Part shown: one piece after another, positions 37,464 through 46,953 of the stretch
Position numbering within the stretch: position 1 is the first letter of the stretch
Layout of the letters: every line of letters starts with the position of its first letter
From: Sneathiella glossodoripedis JCM 23214
Lineage (GTDB): Bacteria > Pseudomonadota > Alphaproteobacteria > Sneathiellales > Sneathiellaceae
Length of the DNA: 64,000 bases
Reading direction: 5' to 3'
Assembly: GCF_000616095.1 (NCBI RefSeq)
Contig: NZ_BAMS01000001.1
Span: forward strand, 1,116,001 to 1,180,000
Notes under the pieces: model-generated
Database searches by the model: none
Seen by the model: only the letters and a program-made list of their open reading frames with translations
Told to the model about the DNA's origin: nothing
Translations under genes and position numbers: made by a program

Positions 37464-37723
37464 ATGCGTGCAGCCGAAAAAATTAAGGATAAACTCGTTA
37501 TTGAATTCGCTCCTGAAGCGATAGAGGTAATAGACGAGTCTCATTTACACGCAGGACATGCGGGCGCCCAGGTGGGGGAGAAAGCCATTTTAAAGTAAAA
37601 ATGGTTTCTGAAAAATTTTCCGGATTGTCGCGTGTTTCTATGCAACGTCTTGTACATCAAGCACTTAGCGAAGAATTGAAGAGCCATATCCATGCGTTGT
37701 CACTGGATTTGAAGGCTCCGTAG
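37464..37723 (+). CDS. BolA family protein (one frame break)
   Basis: About 86 aa after repair. MRAAEKIKDKLVIEFAPEAI and VIDESHLHAGHAG show the BolA fold and its conserved His. A frame break in the G run at 37574-37578 hides ESHFKVKMVSEKFSGLSRV and RLVHQALSEELKSHIHALSL, the family's conserved C-terminal half. BolA proteins partner monothiol glutaredoxins in iron-sulfur handling. Divergent from the XRE gene. It and the J-domain, cobS and cobT genes occur together in many alphaproteobacteria. Confidence 0.9.
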
Positions 37724-37743
37724 CGGATCATTTTTCCTGCTAT

Positions 37744-38622
37744 TTACGGCAACACATATAACAAAAGTAGTGGCATGGTCGCAAATGAGAGCGCCGTGGA
37801 AATCAGGATTGAGCCCGCAATTTCACCTGGTGCGCGATTATATCGAAGCGAAAACAGATAATTGAAAACCGCAACTGGCATGGTGCATTCGATAATAATC
37901 ACACCTCTTGCCGCGCCTTCCTGGCCAAATAGAGTAGCTAGGCTTACGCCTACAGCAAAGCCCATCAGCAGTCTGATGACAGACATTTGGGTGGCAACCT
38001 TCAAATGCTGAACAGACAGGTTTGCAAGGCTAACCCCCAATGCCATCAGCATGAGCGGAATTGTGAACCCCCCTAACAAATCAGTGGTATCTACCAGCCA
38101 TTTGGGCAGGGGAACTTCAGCTGTCTGAACGGCAAGTGCGATTAGTACGGCGTATAGCAGGGGAGTTTTAAGGAGTTGGGTGACAGATGTGGAGCCTGAA
38201 GATAGCCAGACCCCAAGGGTAAATTGCAAAATCGCATATGTGGCAAAAAAGGCGAGTGAGAGGGCGAGACCTTCTTCGCCAAAGGCGAACAGGCAAAGAG
38301 GAACGCCCATATTGCCAGTATTGGGGAACATCAATGCGGGAAGAAAGTCTCTGTATTCAAGCTTCATCACTTTCAGAATGATAAAGCCCAAAACCATAAA
38401 GGTCAGAAGCGACACAAGCGCTATGAAGCCAAATTCCAGAAATTTCGAAAGACCGCTTTCCAATTGCACCAGTGTGCTGAATATCAACATAGGTGCACCG
38501 ATATTGGTGACCAGTCCGGTGACGGTTTCCATGTGAAAATCGCGGCCCCGTTTGGCCCATATGAAGCCGAGGCCAGCGCAAATAAACACCGGCGCAATGA
38601 TATTGAACAGTATTTCGTACAT
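37744..38622 (-). CDS. AEC family (auxin efflux carrier-like) transporter
   Basis: A 292-aa inner-membrane protein with about eight to ten hydrophobic segments. The N-terminal segment with FICAGLGFIWAKRG and the repeated N-G-M-P pattern (PNTGNMGVPLCLFAFGEEG; IIECTMPVAVFNYLFSLRY) are typical of AEC permeases. Members export or import small organic anions such as malate or malonate; the substrate cannot be assigned. It follows corC by 28 bp on the same strand. Confidence 0.85.
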   Translation of the reverse strand: MYEILFNIIAPVFICAGLGFIWAKRGRDFHMETVTGLVTNIGAPMLIFSTLVQLESGLSKFLEFGFIALVSLLTFMVLGFIILKVMKLEYRDFLPALMFPNTGNMGVPLCLFAFGEEGLALSLAFFATYAILQFTLGVWLSSGSTSVTQLLKTPLLYAVLIALAVQTAEVPLPKWLVDTTDLLGGFTIPLMLMALGVSLANLSVQHLKVATQMSVIRLLMGFAVGVSLATLFGQEGAARGVIIIECTMPVAVFNYLFSLRYNRAPGEIAGSILISTALSFATMPLLLLYVLP

Positions 38623-38650
38623 AAATTATTCCGAGTGCCTAAATGACGTG

Positions 38651-39948
38651 TCAGGCTTCATCTTCTGTTTCCAGGCGGGTAATCTTCAGTTCCGTAACCT
38701 GATTTCTCTCTTTTTTCAAGATATCAAACTGGAAGCCGAAGAAGGTAAAGGCCTGCCCTTCATCGGGGATAATTTTTGCTTCGCTAATTACGAGGCCAGC
38801 AATCGTTGCTGCTTCCTCGTCAGGTAGGGACCAGTTACATTTTCTGTTGAGGTCGCGAATAGTAACGGTTCCTTTTGTAATCACCTGATCTTCTTCGATG
38901 ATTTCAACACCAGCAAGGTCGATATCATGCTCATCGGATATCTCACCGACAATTTCTTCCAGAATATCTTCGAGCGTTACCAGCCCCATCAGGGCGCCAT
39001 ATTCATCAACAACCAGGGCAAAATGTGCGTGTCGCTCCAAAAAAGCATTTAGCTGGTTTCTGAGTGTCGTTGTTTCCGGAACGAAATAGGGATCGGATGC
39101 AATTTGATCGATCGTGAGGTTCGAATAGTCGCCATGCAGGGGAATAACAGCCCGCAACAGATCCTTTGCGTGGATGACACCAACAATATTTTCAGGATCA
39201 TCCCGCCATAAGGCAGGCGTGTGTAAGGGCTTTTTAAAACCTGTTCGATAATTTCGGATATTGGCTTGTTTCCATCAACAGTTTCGACATTTTTGCGATG
39301 GATCATAATTTCTGACAGATCAACTTCATCCATATCCAGAATGGTATCGAGCATGTATTTTTCATGCATGATAATGCCGGCATCTTCGGAATGCAGATCG
39401 ATGGCGCCTCTGAGCTCATCCTGCGCCGCATCCGAGAGTACATCCGGGTCTTCGTCCTGTTGCTTGACGCCAAATATTCTAAGGGTCGCATCCACGACAG
39501 CATTCACCCCCATCACCATTGGTGCCAGAAGAAACACAATGGGGGTGAGTACCGGTGCGACAAATCTGGCGACCTGTATGGGGCGGCGCAAAGCGTAGGT
39601 TTTTGGGAGTACCTCTGAAAATATCAGAATAAGTGCGGTCATGATCAGTGTCGCGTAAGCAACACCAACGTCACCGAAAAGCGTGATCAACAAGCTGGTC
39701 GCAAGTGCTGATGCCAAGATGTTGACCAGATTATTTCCAAGCAATATTGCGCTAATAAGCTTGGTTTTTTTGTCCCGTAATCTGTTTACCGTGCCGGCAC
39801 GATGGTCGCCCGCCTGCTCCATCTGGTGCAAACGTGCGCGTGATGCACCCGTAAGCGCTGTTTCAGACCCTGAAAAGAAACCGGAAAAAGCCAGCAGGCA
39901 CACGATGCCTGACAGCGTTAAAATAAATTCTAGGTCCATTTCTGGCAC
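38651..39948 (-). CDS. CNNM/CorC family hemolysin-related transport protein (one frame break)
   Basis: About 432 aa after repair. The N-terminal CNNM/DUF21 domain has four membrane segments (SGFFSGSETALTGASRARLH is typical), a CBS pair follows with SEIMIHRKNVETVDG and LVVDEYGALMGLVTLED, then EDILEEIVGEISDEHD and a C-terminal CorC_HlyC domain (FTFFGFQFDILKKERNQVTE). A break near 39210 is mended by one T (RLPLWRDDPENIVGV). Relatives act in magnesium/cobalt efflux or metal homeostasis. In the aroK-aroB-corC set. Confidence 0.9.
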
Positions 39949-39963
39949 GGTTGTTCCTCGATA

Positions 39964-41095
39964 TTAGCTTTGAGTGAATTTCTGAAGTGATAAAAGAATA
40001 TCAGATTTCTCTACATCCTGTGTGATAAATGCGTCGCCTATGGCTTTCATCAAAATGAAGGTCAGCTTACCCTGATCAACTTTCTTGTCCTGATACATAT
40101 GGGCATAGAGTGACTCAGCTTTCCACTGAACGCCTGAAATTTCGGGCAGCTGGCTTAGAAGCCCCGTTTTCTTATAATGATTTTCAACCCTGCCAATGTC
40201 CTGTCTATCAAGGAGCCCAAGACGTTCAGAGAGTTCCATCGCCATTAGCATTCCGACGGCAACGGCTTCACCATGCACTAACTCCCCCCTGTAACCCGCT
40301 TCAGCTTCGAGGGCGTGACCGAATGTATGGCCAAGGTTCAAAAGCCCTTACTCCTTTTTCGTGCTCGTCCTTCGTTACGATGTCAGCTTTTGCCTGAACG
40401 CTGCGTCTGACAGCTTCAATTCGGGCATTTGTATCTCCCTCTACAAGTGCTTCGCCGTTTGCTTCCAGCCACTCAAAGAAGTCGAAATCGCCCAGCAGCG
40501 CATATTTAACGACTTCCGCGTAACCTGCTAGCAAATCCCGTTTTGGCAGGGTTTCAAGGCTTGATACATCCGCGAGTACGAGGGCAGGCTGATTAAAGGC
40601 CCCGACCAAATTCTTTCCATGGCGTGTGTTGATACCTGTTTTCCCGCCAACAGAGCTGTCCACTTGCGATAGAAGAGTTGTCGGGATCTGAATGAAGCGG
40701 ATACCCCGTTTATAGGTGGCGGCTACAAATCCGGTCAGATCCCCAATGACACCGCCGCCCAGTGCAATGAGGGTTTCATCTCTTCCAAACTGATGGGTGA
40801 GCAGGAGGTCTATGAGTTCTTCATAGTGTTTGAAACTTTTGGTCTGCTCACCTGCAGGGACGGCGAAGACAACAGCTTCCAATCCAGCTTTTTCCAATGA
40901 AGACTGAAGAGAGGTTAAATGAATTTGTCCGACTCTCTCATCGGTAATAATGGCGACGCGTGGCTTTTGGATATGATCCTTGATCAACTCACCCGCGCGG
41001 CTGATGAGCTGCTCGCCAATGAGGATATCGTAAGACCTGTCGCCAAGCGGGACCGTTACTTTCTGATCTGATGTCAGAGAATTTGAAGATGTCAT
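39964..41095 (-). CDS. aroB: 3-dehydroquinate synthase (one frame break)
   Basis: About 376-378 aa after repair. NAD-binding GGGVIGDLTGFVAATYKRG, then RFIQIPTTLLSQVDSSVGGKTGIN, and the metal-binding LNLGHTFGHALEAEAG and LVHGEAVAVGMLM. It converts DAHP to 3-dehydroquinate in the shikimate pathway. Unlike all others here the frame change near 40341 is net +1 or -2: GCTTTTGAACC must lose one T (ALNLGH) or gain two (AFLNLGH), the second closer to the family's A-L-L-N-L-G-H. It lies 27 bp after aroK, its usual partner. Confidence 0.93.
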
Positions 41096-41122
41096 TTCAA
41101 AGCAGCTTTATATGTGATCATT

Positions 41123-41722
41123 TCAGGATTGGATGGCGGCTTTGGTATCCGTATGGGATTGCAACGCCTTAACAATTCGTTGAACAACATGCTCGTGAGG
41201 GCCATCGTTGCTATCCACTACGATATCCGCTTCACTGTAGACAGGGTATCTTTTTGTCATCAGGTCATTGAGTATTTGCCGAGGATCACCTGTTTTTAAC
41301 AGAGGGCGGGTATTTCGTTTAAGGCACCTCTTAAGCAGGGTTTCCAGATCGGCTCTTAACCAGACCGAACAGGCTCGCTCGCGTATAAGGCTGCGGGTTT
41401 CGTCATCCATATAGGCGCCGCCTCCGGTCGCCAGAACATGTTGCGGTCCATCCAGCAGGCGCGCAATTACTTTACGCTCGCCGTCGCGAAAGGCGTCCTC
41501 TCCATGACGTTCAAAAAATTCAGGAACTGTCAGGTTGGAGGCAGTTTCAATCTCTGTATCGGCGTCTTTGAAGGGCAAGTCCAAATATGTGGCCAAGCGA
41601 CGTCCGACCGAGCTTTTTCCAGCGCCCATCAATCCCACAAGTACAATTGTTCTATCGCCAATTCCAGGCATCACAGATATGCCCGGAGCGTTACCACCAA
41701 GTGTCATTCTCTTACTTTTCAA
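41123..41722 (-). CDS. aroK: Shikimate kinase
   Basis: A 199-aa kinase. The P-loop is VLVGLMGAGKSSVGRRLA, followed by DADTEIE (substrate Asp), RDGERKVIARLL, LATGGGAYMDDETR, VWLRADLETLLKR and RPLL. It phosphorylates shikimate. The 30-residue N-terminal leader before the P-loop includes several Met (MKSKRM, VMPGIG); the true start may be the Met at about residue 18. Part of aroK-aroB-corC on the minus strand. Confidence 0.93.
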   Translation of the reverse strand: MKSKRMTLGGNAPGISVMPGIGDRTIVLVGLMGAGKSSVGRRLATYLDLPFKDADTEIETASNLTVPEFFERHGEDAFRDGERKVIARLLDGPQHVLATGGGAYMDDETRSLIRERACSVWLRADLETLLKRCLKRNTRPLLKTGDPRQILNDLMTKRYPVYSEADIVVDSNDGPHEHVVQRIVKALQSHTDTKAAIQS

Positions 41723-41900
41723 TTCTCTAACAGCCGGCTAGACCGTATCCACCAGTTAGGCAGTTGCAGATTAACTTCAAGGCTGCTAGTTCTTGTAGCC
41801 AAATTTATGCCATAATCGCAGCTTAGCAAAACAAATAGCAAGGATATTTAAGCTAAATATCCACTGAATTCCGTTCGTATCAGGGGTGTGACAGGAAAAT

Positions 41901-42041
41901 ATGTCTAAATTTTCGCTCTTTCTTCTCTTTTTGATTGCAGCAATCGTTGTGGGAGGAGGCGTTTTTCTCTCTGCCTGGGATATTCCTGCACCTACAGTTC
42001 CGGTCGAAAGGGTGATCCCCAATGATCAGTTCCCTAAATAA
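41901..42041 (+). CDS. 46-aa single-span membrane protein
   Basis: A short gene beginning MSKFSLFLLFLIAAIVVGGG with one membrane segment and then SAWDIPAPTVPVERVIPND. The juxtamembrane W-DIPAPT.....V.P...FP pattern matches small conserved alphaproteobacterial proteins that I recall upstream of the xerC/D-type gene. Its end overlaps the next gene by 20 bases, and the start of that gene has a good signal peptide, so both are translated from one message. The outer segment should be periplasmic. Function unknown. Confidence 0.7.
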   Translation: MSKFSLFLLFLIAAIVVGGGVFLSAWDIPAPTVPVERVIPNDQFPK

Positions 42042-43857
42042 GCTGCTAACCGCCGGCCTCCTTTTTCCCGTCATTCTTTCGCTTGAAGTAGTTGCGCAGG
42101 AAAAGCCTCGATCTCTGGTCCCGTCATTTATTGAAAGCCAGTCAGACCAGCCGTTGCAGACAAAAACTCCTGATAATGCTGTTCCCGCCGAAAAGCGTGA
42201 ACCAGCTACCGATTTATTCAAAACGCCAGCGAAAGAAAACACGGGAGATCTGCAGATCCAATCATTAGGGGCGCTCCATCCAGCATCGATTGATGTTCAT
42301 CAGGATGTGAGTGACGCACTGGGAGGGAATCTTTGGGATGGACTTCAAGGTGAGCTGGTTCTGGATTTGCTCGAGAAAATTGAGGCGCCTGTTCAATCCC
42401 CCTCGCTCATGAACATTTACACCCGGCTTCTTTTTAGCGGATCAACCATTCCCGATGCATCTGCCGTCGGCGACAGAATCCTGAAGCTGCGGATAAACAG
42501 ACTTGTTGAGAATGGTTTTTTCAATGCGGCCGCACGATATTTTGATCGCTTGCCATCCACGGCATATGATGACGAGTTGCGTGCGTTGAAAGCACGCTTG
42601 ATGCTGCTCGATGGGCGGGAGAAAGCAGCATGTGATGACGGTGAGATAACCAGAGTGCAAAGTGTTGTAGGATTTTGGGCCAAATTGGATGTTTTCTGCC
42701 GCCTGACCAAAGGCGAATATGTCAAGGCGGAGTTGGGAGCAGCACTTTATGAGGAAAGTGGTAACAATGACCCCCTTTTTCAAACGCTTGTGGCGGTTTT
42801 AATTGGGAGCCCGATTGAATTACCGGAAAACAATCAGCCATTGGATGCGGTTCATTTTGCACTGTTAAAACTGGTCGGCGGTGATTTTCCAGACTGGGCG
42901 TTACGCTCTGCCACACCTGCTGTTGTAGCAGCGCTGGCAAGACAGGTTTCCAAGGTTAAAGCCGGGGGAGCTGAGTTGCTATTGCATGAACTTTCCTATG
43001 GTAGAGACGTAGAGTTAGAGCAGATGCTGGCAATTTCAGATCGACCAGTCAGCAGAGTGCCAGTGCCGCCCAAGAGCAAGGACGAACCCTCATCACAAGA
43101 GCCGCTTGATGCTAAACCTGATTATGCGGAGATTCTAAAGGTAATAGCCCAAAGTCCATTGGCTGAAGACAAGGCAAATGGTTTGTTGTCCTTGTGGACC
43201 GCCGCTGCGAATGCCGGCGATTATTTTGCCGTATCGCGATTGTCACTAAGTATTCTGGAAGCGTTGCCAGTGGGTCCGTACGGACAGGAATTCAATCGTC
43301 ACGCTATCGGAATTCTGCTGTTGAATGATCGGAGTGATCTTTCCAGACAATGGGAGAGGATTGCACGCAGAGCGGCTATTCAAGGAACGCCAGAAGAACG
43401 ACTGGCGGCCAGAAAAGACATCTTGCGTCTGGATACCATCATTTTGCTTGCCGGGATTGACGGCATTGCCCGCTGGAATGCTGCGAGTTTTGAAAATTGG
43501 CTTCGGTTGATGGAAGGTGATCAGTCTATCGGCCGCAAAGGCACTTTTTTACTGACAATCATGGAGGTTCTTGGGTATTCCGTAAGTGAAGCTGACTGGG
43601 ACAGGCTGCTTTCCGTCGCTCATAAAAATGCGCTTTCATACAGTAATCATGCTTTTGAAAATGCACTGATCATGGCGGCAACAAAAAGGCAGAAAGGTAA
43701 AACGATTGCGCTTAGTCTGCTGGCCACTGGTACTGTGGATATGACAGAGGTCTCTTTGACCACATTGCGGGCAGTCACGACAGCGTTAATTGCGATTGGC
43801 AGGGAGGCTGATGCCCGTAAACTGGCGTTGGAGGCAGCAATATTGATGGATCTATAG
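42022..43857 (+). CDS. Exported helical-repeat protein of unknown function
   Basis: A 611-aa protein. The signal peptide runs about residues 1-25 (LLTAGLLFPVILSLEVVAQ). A proline- and lysine-rich linker follows, then a mostly helical body with repeated ALKARLML, LWTAAANAGDYFAVSRLSLS and LTTLRAVTTALIAIG segments suggesting TPR-like or HEAT-like solenoids. I do not recognise a named family. The gene starts inside the small membrane gene and ends 1 bp before xerC/D, a tight operon. Alphaproteobacteria commonly carry a poorly conserved protein at this position. The product is probably periplasmic. Confidence 0.75.
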   Translation: MISSLNKLLTAGLLFPVILSLEVVAQEKPRSLVPSFIESQSDQPLQTKTPDNAVPAEKREPATDLFKTPAKENTGDLQIQSLGALHPASIDVHQDVSDALGGNLWDGLQGELVLDLLEKIEAPVQSPSLMNIYTRLLFSGSTIPDASAVGDRILKLRINRLVENGFFNAAARYFDRLPSTAYDDELRALKARLMLLDGREKAACDDGEITRVQSVVGFWAKLDVFCRLTKGEYVKAELGAALYEESGNNDPLFQTLVAVLIGSPIELPENNQPLDAVHFALLKLVGGDFPDWALRSATPAVVAALARQVSKVKAGGAELLLHELSYGRDVELEQMLAISDRPVSRVPVPPKSKDEPSSQEPLDAKPDYAEILKVIAQSPLAEDKANGLLSLWTAAANAGDYFAVSRLSLSILEALPVGPYGQEFNRHAIGILLLNDRSDLSRQWERIARRAAIQGTPEERLAARKDILRLDTIILLAGIDGIARWNAASFENWLRLMEGDQSIGRKGTFLLTIMEVLGYSVSEADWDRLLSVAHKNALSYSNHAFENALIMAATKRQKGKTIALSLLATGTVDMTEVSLTTLRAVTTALIAIGREADARKLALEAAILMDL

Positions 43858-43858
43858 G

Positions 43859-44761
43859 ATGCAAGCCCATCTGGTGGAAAATTTTCTGGAAATGCTGGTG
43901 CTGGAGCGGAATGCCGCGGTTAATACATGTGAAGCCTATCGGCGCGATCTGCAAGAGTTTACCGAATTTCTGACACGCAAAAAATCAGATTTAAAAACCG
44001 CCACCCACCGTGATGTTGCCGATTTTATTCAATCTCTTGATGCAACGGGGTTAAGTAGTGCAACGCAGGCTCGCCGGTTAAGTGCATTGAAGCAATTTTA
44101 TTCATTTTTGCTGCAGGAAGGTGTGCGGTCTGACGATCCGGCAATGAATGTAGACGCGCCAAAGGCTTCTAAACGCTTGCCAAAATATCTTTCACTCGAA
44201 GAGGTCGATGCGCTGCTTGCTTCTGCAGAAGGCGATGAGCCCGAGCAAATCAGGTTATATGCGCTACTTAATTTATTATACGCAACCGGCCTGCGCGTAA
44301 GTGAGTTGGTATCGTTGAAATATCCGCCAATGGGTAAAGATGATAATTTTCTGATCATCATAGGCAAAGGTAACAAAGAAAGGCTTGTTCCCGTCAATCA
44401 GGCCGCAAAGACAGCGCTGGCAAACTATTTGAAAATCCGCGAGTGCTTTATGGGAAAAGAGAGCCATTCGAAATGGGTATTTCCGTCCAGTTCGAAAGAG
44501 GGTCATTTGACCCGGCAACGCTTTGGTCAGTTATTGAAAGACATGGCGATCAAGGCGGGTATTTCGCCGTCACGCGTCTCACCTCATGTATTGCGTCATG
44601 CATTTGCCAGCCATCTGCTGGCGAACGGAGCGGATTTACGGTCATTACAAAAAATGCTGGGGCACGCAGATATTTCAACAACGCAGATTTATACTCACGT
44701 GCTGTCAGAACGAATGATTAATCTTGTCAAACAGCATCACCCTCTCGCAGATGCAAAATAG
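43859..44761 (+). CDS. xerD: Tyrosine recombinase XerC/XerD
   Basis: A 300-aa site-specific recombinase. The N-terminal SAM-like domain (MQAHLVENFLEMLVLERNAA) is followed by the catalytic domain: Arg in ATGLRVSELVSLKY, Lys in GKGNKERLVPV, HVLRHAFASHLL (H, R), LQKMLGHADIST (H) and IYTHV (nucleophile Tyr). It resolves chromosome dimers at dif with its partner. XerD is more likely than XerC by order next to aroK and accA, but the two are hard to separate by eye. Confidence 0.9.
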   Translation: MQAHLVENFLEMLVLERNAAVNTCEAYRRDLQEFTEFLTRKKSDLKTATHRDVADFIQSLDATGLSSATQARRLSALKQFYSFLLQEGVRSDDPAMNVDAPKASKRLPKYLSLEEVDALLASAEGDEPEQIRLYALLNLLYATGLRVSELVSLKYPPMGKDDNFLIIIGKGNKERLVPVNQAAKTALANYLKIRECFMGKESHSKWVFPSSSKEGHLTRQRFGQLLKDMAIKAGISPSRVSPHVLRHAFASHLLANGADLRSLQKMLGHADISTTQIYTHVLSERMINLVKQHHPLADAK

Positions 44762-44854
44762 GTTACGCAAAACTTGACTCTTTTTCGCAATTGCAGCAAT
44801 TTTCTTTCACAATAATAAGAACAATTGTCATATATGAAAAAGTGAGATCCTGAA

Positions 44855-45840
44855 ATGAGCTTTACAATCCCTGAATTGTGCCCATCACGCCTGAACCGTT
44901 GTGAACTGGCTGTTCCCGGCTCCAGCCCTAAGTTCTTTGAAAAAGCAGCAAAATCGGATGCAGATGCTATTTTTCTGGATCTTGAAGATGCTGTTGCTCC
45001 TAGTGATAAAGAGCAAGCGCGGAAAAATATTATCGAGGCACTTAACGATATTGACTGGGGTGATAAGGTCATGTCCGTGCGCATAAATGGCCTTGATACC
45101 CATTATATGTACCGGGATGTGGTGGATATCCTTGAAAACGCTGGCGAGCGTCTGGATTTGATCATGATACCAAAAGTAGGTACAGCCGCGGATATTTACG
45201 CACTGGACATGCTCGCAACGCAAATTGAGACAGCGAAAGGCAGAAAGAAAAAAATCGGTTTTGAGCTGATTATCGAGACTGCGCTGGGTATGCAGAATAT
45301 TCACGAAATCGCGGCGGCAAGTAAACGTAACGAAAGCTTCATTTCGGCGTTGCTGATTATGCAGCGTCAACCAAAGCGCGCACAACTTCAATTGGAGGTC
45401 CAAATCCTTTGTATGGTGTTTTGACGGACCCTGCCGAAGATGGAAGCCGCGATTATCATTGGGGAGATATGTGGCATTACGCAATCGCCCGAATGGTGGT
45501 TGCCGCACGCGCAAATGGTCTTCGTGCCATCGATGGCCCTTTTGGCGATTTTTCTGATCCGGACGGATATAGAGCTCATGGCAATCGAGCTGCTATTTTG
45601 GGCTGTGAAGGGAAATGGGCTATTCATCCGAGCCAGATCCCACTGGCAAATGAGATTTTCACACCCGATGAAAAAGAAGTTGCCAAGGCACGCCGTATTC
45701 TTGAAGCAATGGAAAAAGCCCAGCAAGAAGGATCAGGGGCGGTTGCTCTTGACGGTGGACTGATCGATATTGCGTCGATCAAACAGGCGGAAGCGCTGGT
45801 GAAACAGGCTGATATCATTGCAGCCCGGTCCAATTCATAA
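44855..45840 (+). CDS. HpcH/HpaI aldolase/citrate lyase family, malyl-CoA lyase (one frame break)
   Basis: About 328 aa after repair. RLNRCELAVPGSSPKFFEKA, IFLDLEDAVAPSDKEQARKN and SVRINGLDTHYMYRDVVDIL, then IMIPKVGTAADIYALDML, match L-malyl-CoA/beta-methylmalyl-CoA lyases such as Rhodobacter Mcl1. A break near 45340 hides FHFGVADYAASTKART and the ANGLRAIDGPFGDFSD segment; one C restores it. It cleaves malyl-CoA or beta-methylmalyl-CoA, steps of the ethylmalonyl-CoA pathway or related CoA routes. It fits the methylmalonyl-CoA mutase and MeaB seen earlier, though those are 16 kb away. Confidence 0.88.
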
Positions 45841-45870
45841 CAATTGAATGACCTGTAATGGGTGATGTAA

Positions 45871-45908
45871 GCGGAAAGCCTTGTTGACGAGAGCTTTCCG
45901 CCTATTTA
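45871..45908 (+). terminator. Intrinsic terminator of the malyl-CoA lyase gene
   Basis: GCGGAAAGC and GCTTTCCGC form a nine-base stem around CTTGTTGACGAGA, followed by CTATTTATT. It lies 30 bp after the stop. The T-tract is imperfect. Confidence 0.6.
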
Positions 45909-45947
45909 TTACTCACAGTCCAAGCTAACTGTGAGTGAGTTTTACGA

Positions 45948-46907
45948 ATGGATAATTTTCTGGATTTTGAAAAGCCTATTGCTGACCTAGAAGGAAAGAT
46001 CAGAGATCTGGAAGGGTTGGACAGCGGCAGTGACATTGAAATCAATGAAGATGTTGCCAAACTGCGCCAGAAAGCTTCCCAGCTTTTGAAAACCACTTAC
46101 AGTAAATTGACACCCTGGCAAAAAACTCAGGTTGCCCGTCATGTTGATCGTCCAAAGCTTCATCAGATCATAAATCAGCTCATCGATGATTTCTGCGAAA
46201 TGGCAGGCGATCGTGCATTTGCTGATGATCACGCTATCGTTGGTGGCATGGGGCGTTTCCGGGGACAAACCGTCATGGTGATTGGAACTGAAAAAGGCCA
46301 TGATCTTGAAACCCGGTTAAAGCACAACTTTGGAATGGCCAGACCTGAAGGGTATCGAAAAGCGCAGCGGCTAATGAAGCTTGCGGATCAGTTTGGTATT
46401 CCGGTTCTGACATTTGTTGATACATCAGGCGCTTATCCCGGCATTGGTGCAGAAGAGCGCGGTCAAGCGGAAGCAATTGCCCGTTCCATTCAGGTGAGCA
46501 TGGATTTGCGGGTTCCGTTTATTGCCAGCATTGTCGGTGAAGGTGGTTCTGGCGGTGCCGTTGCCCTGGCGACAGCAAATCGGGTTTTGATGTTTGAAAA
46601 CGCCGTCTATTCCGTTATCTCACCCGAAGGCTGCGCGGCAATTCTTTGGAAAACTCGCGATAAAGCGCAGGATGCAGCGACCGCCATGAAAATTACGGCG
46701 CAGGATTTGAAAGAGCTTGGGGTGATTGACAAAATAGTTCCTGAACCACTGGGCGGTGCCCAACGGGATATTCACGGGGCGATTAATACACTGGGCGACG
46801 CTGTTGAAGCTGAATTGAATGCGTTGAAAAATAAAGAGCCCGGTGAATTGAAAGAAGAACGCCGCAGGAAGTTCCTCGCCATGGGGCGGCTTGAAGGAAT
46901 GGAATAG
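45948..46907 (+). CDS. accA: Acetyl-CoA carboxylase carboxyltransferase subunit alpha
   Basis: A 319-aa protein of normal length. The start [20 protein letters not shown] is typical, followed by [47 protein letters not shown], the carboxyltransferase core [20 protein letters not shown] and [13 protein letters not shown], and [13 protein letters not shown]. It transfers carboxyl from biotin to acetyl-CoA with AccD in fatty acid synthesis. accA near xerD is usual in this class. Confidence 0.97.
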   Translation: MDNFLDFEKPIADLEGKIRDLEGLDSGSDIEINEDVAKLRQKASQLLKTTYSKLTPWQKTQVARHVDRPKLHQIINQLIDDFCEMAGDRAFADDHAIVGGMGRFRGQTVMVIGTEKGHDLETRLKHNFGMARPEGYRKAQRLMKLADQFGIPVLTFVDTSGAYPGIGAEERGQAEAIARSIQVSMDLRVPFIASIVGEGGSGGAVALATANRVLMFENAVYSVISPEGCAAILWKTRDKAQDAATAMKITAQDLKELGVIDKIVPEPLGGAQRDIHGAINTLGDAVEAELNALKNKEPGELKEERRRKFLAMGRLEGME

Positions 46908-46927
46908 CGCGTATAGTTTGAATTTAG

Positions 46928-46953
46928 AAAGGGGCCAGATGGCCCCTTTTTTA
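46928..46953. terminator. Intrinsic terminator after accA
   Basis: GGGGCC and GGCCCC pair around AGAT with A-rich and T-rich flanks (AAA / TTTTTT) on both sides. It lies 21 bp after accA and reaches the stop of the convergent SDR gene, so it probably serves both. Confidence 0.85.
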
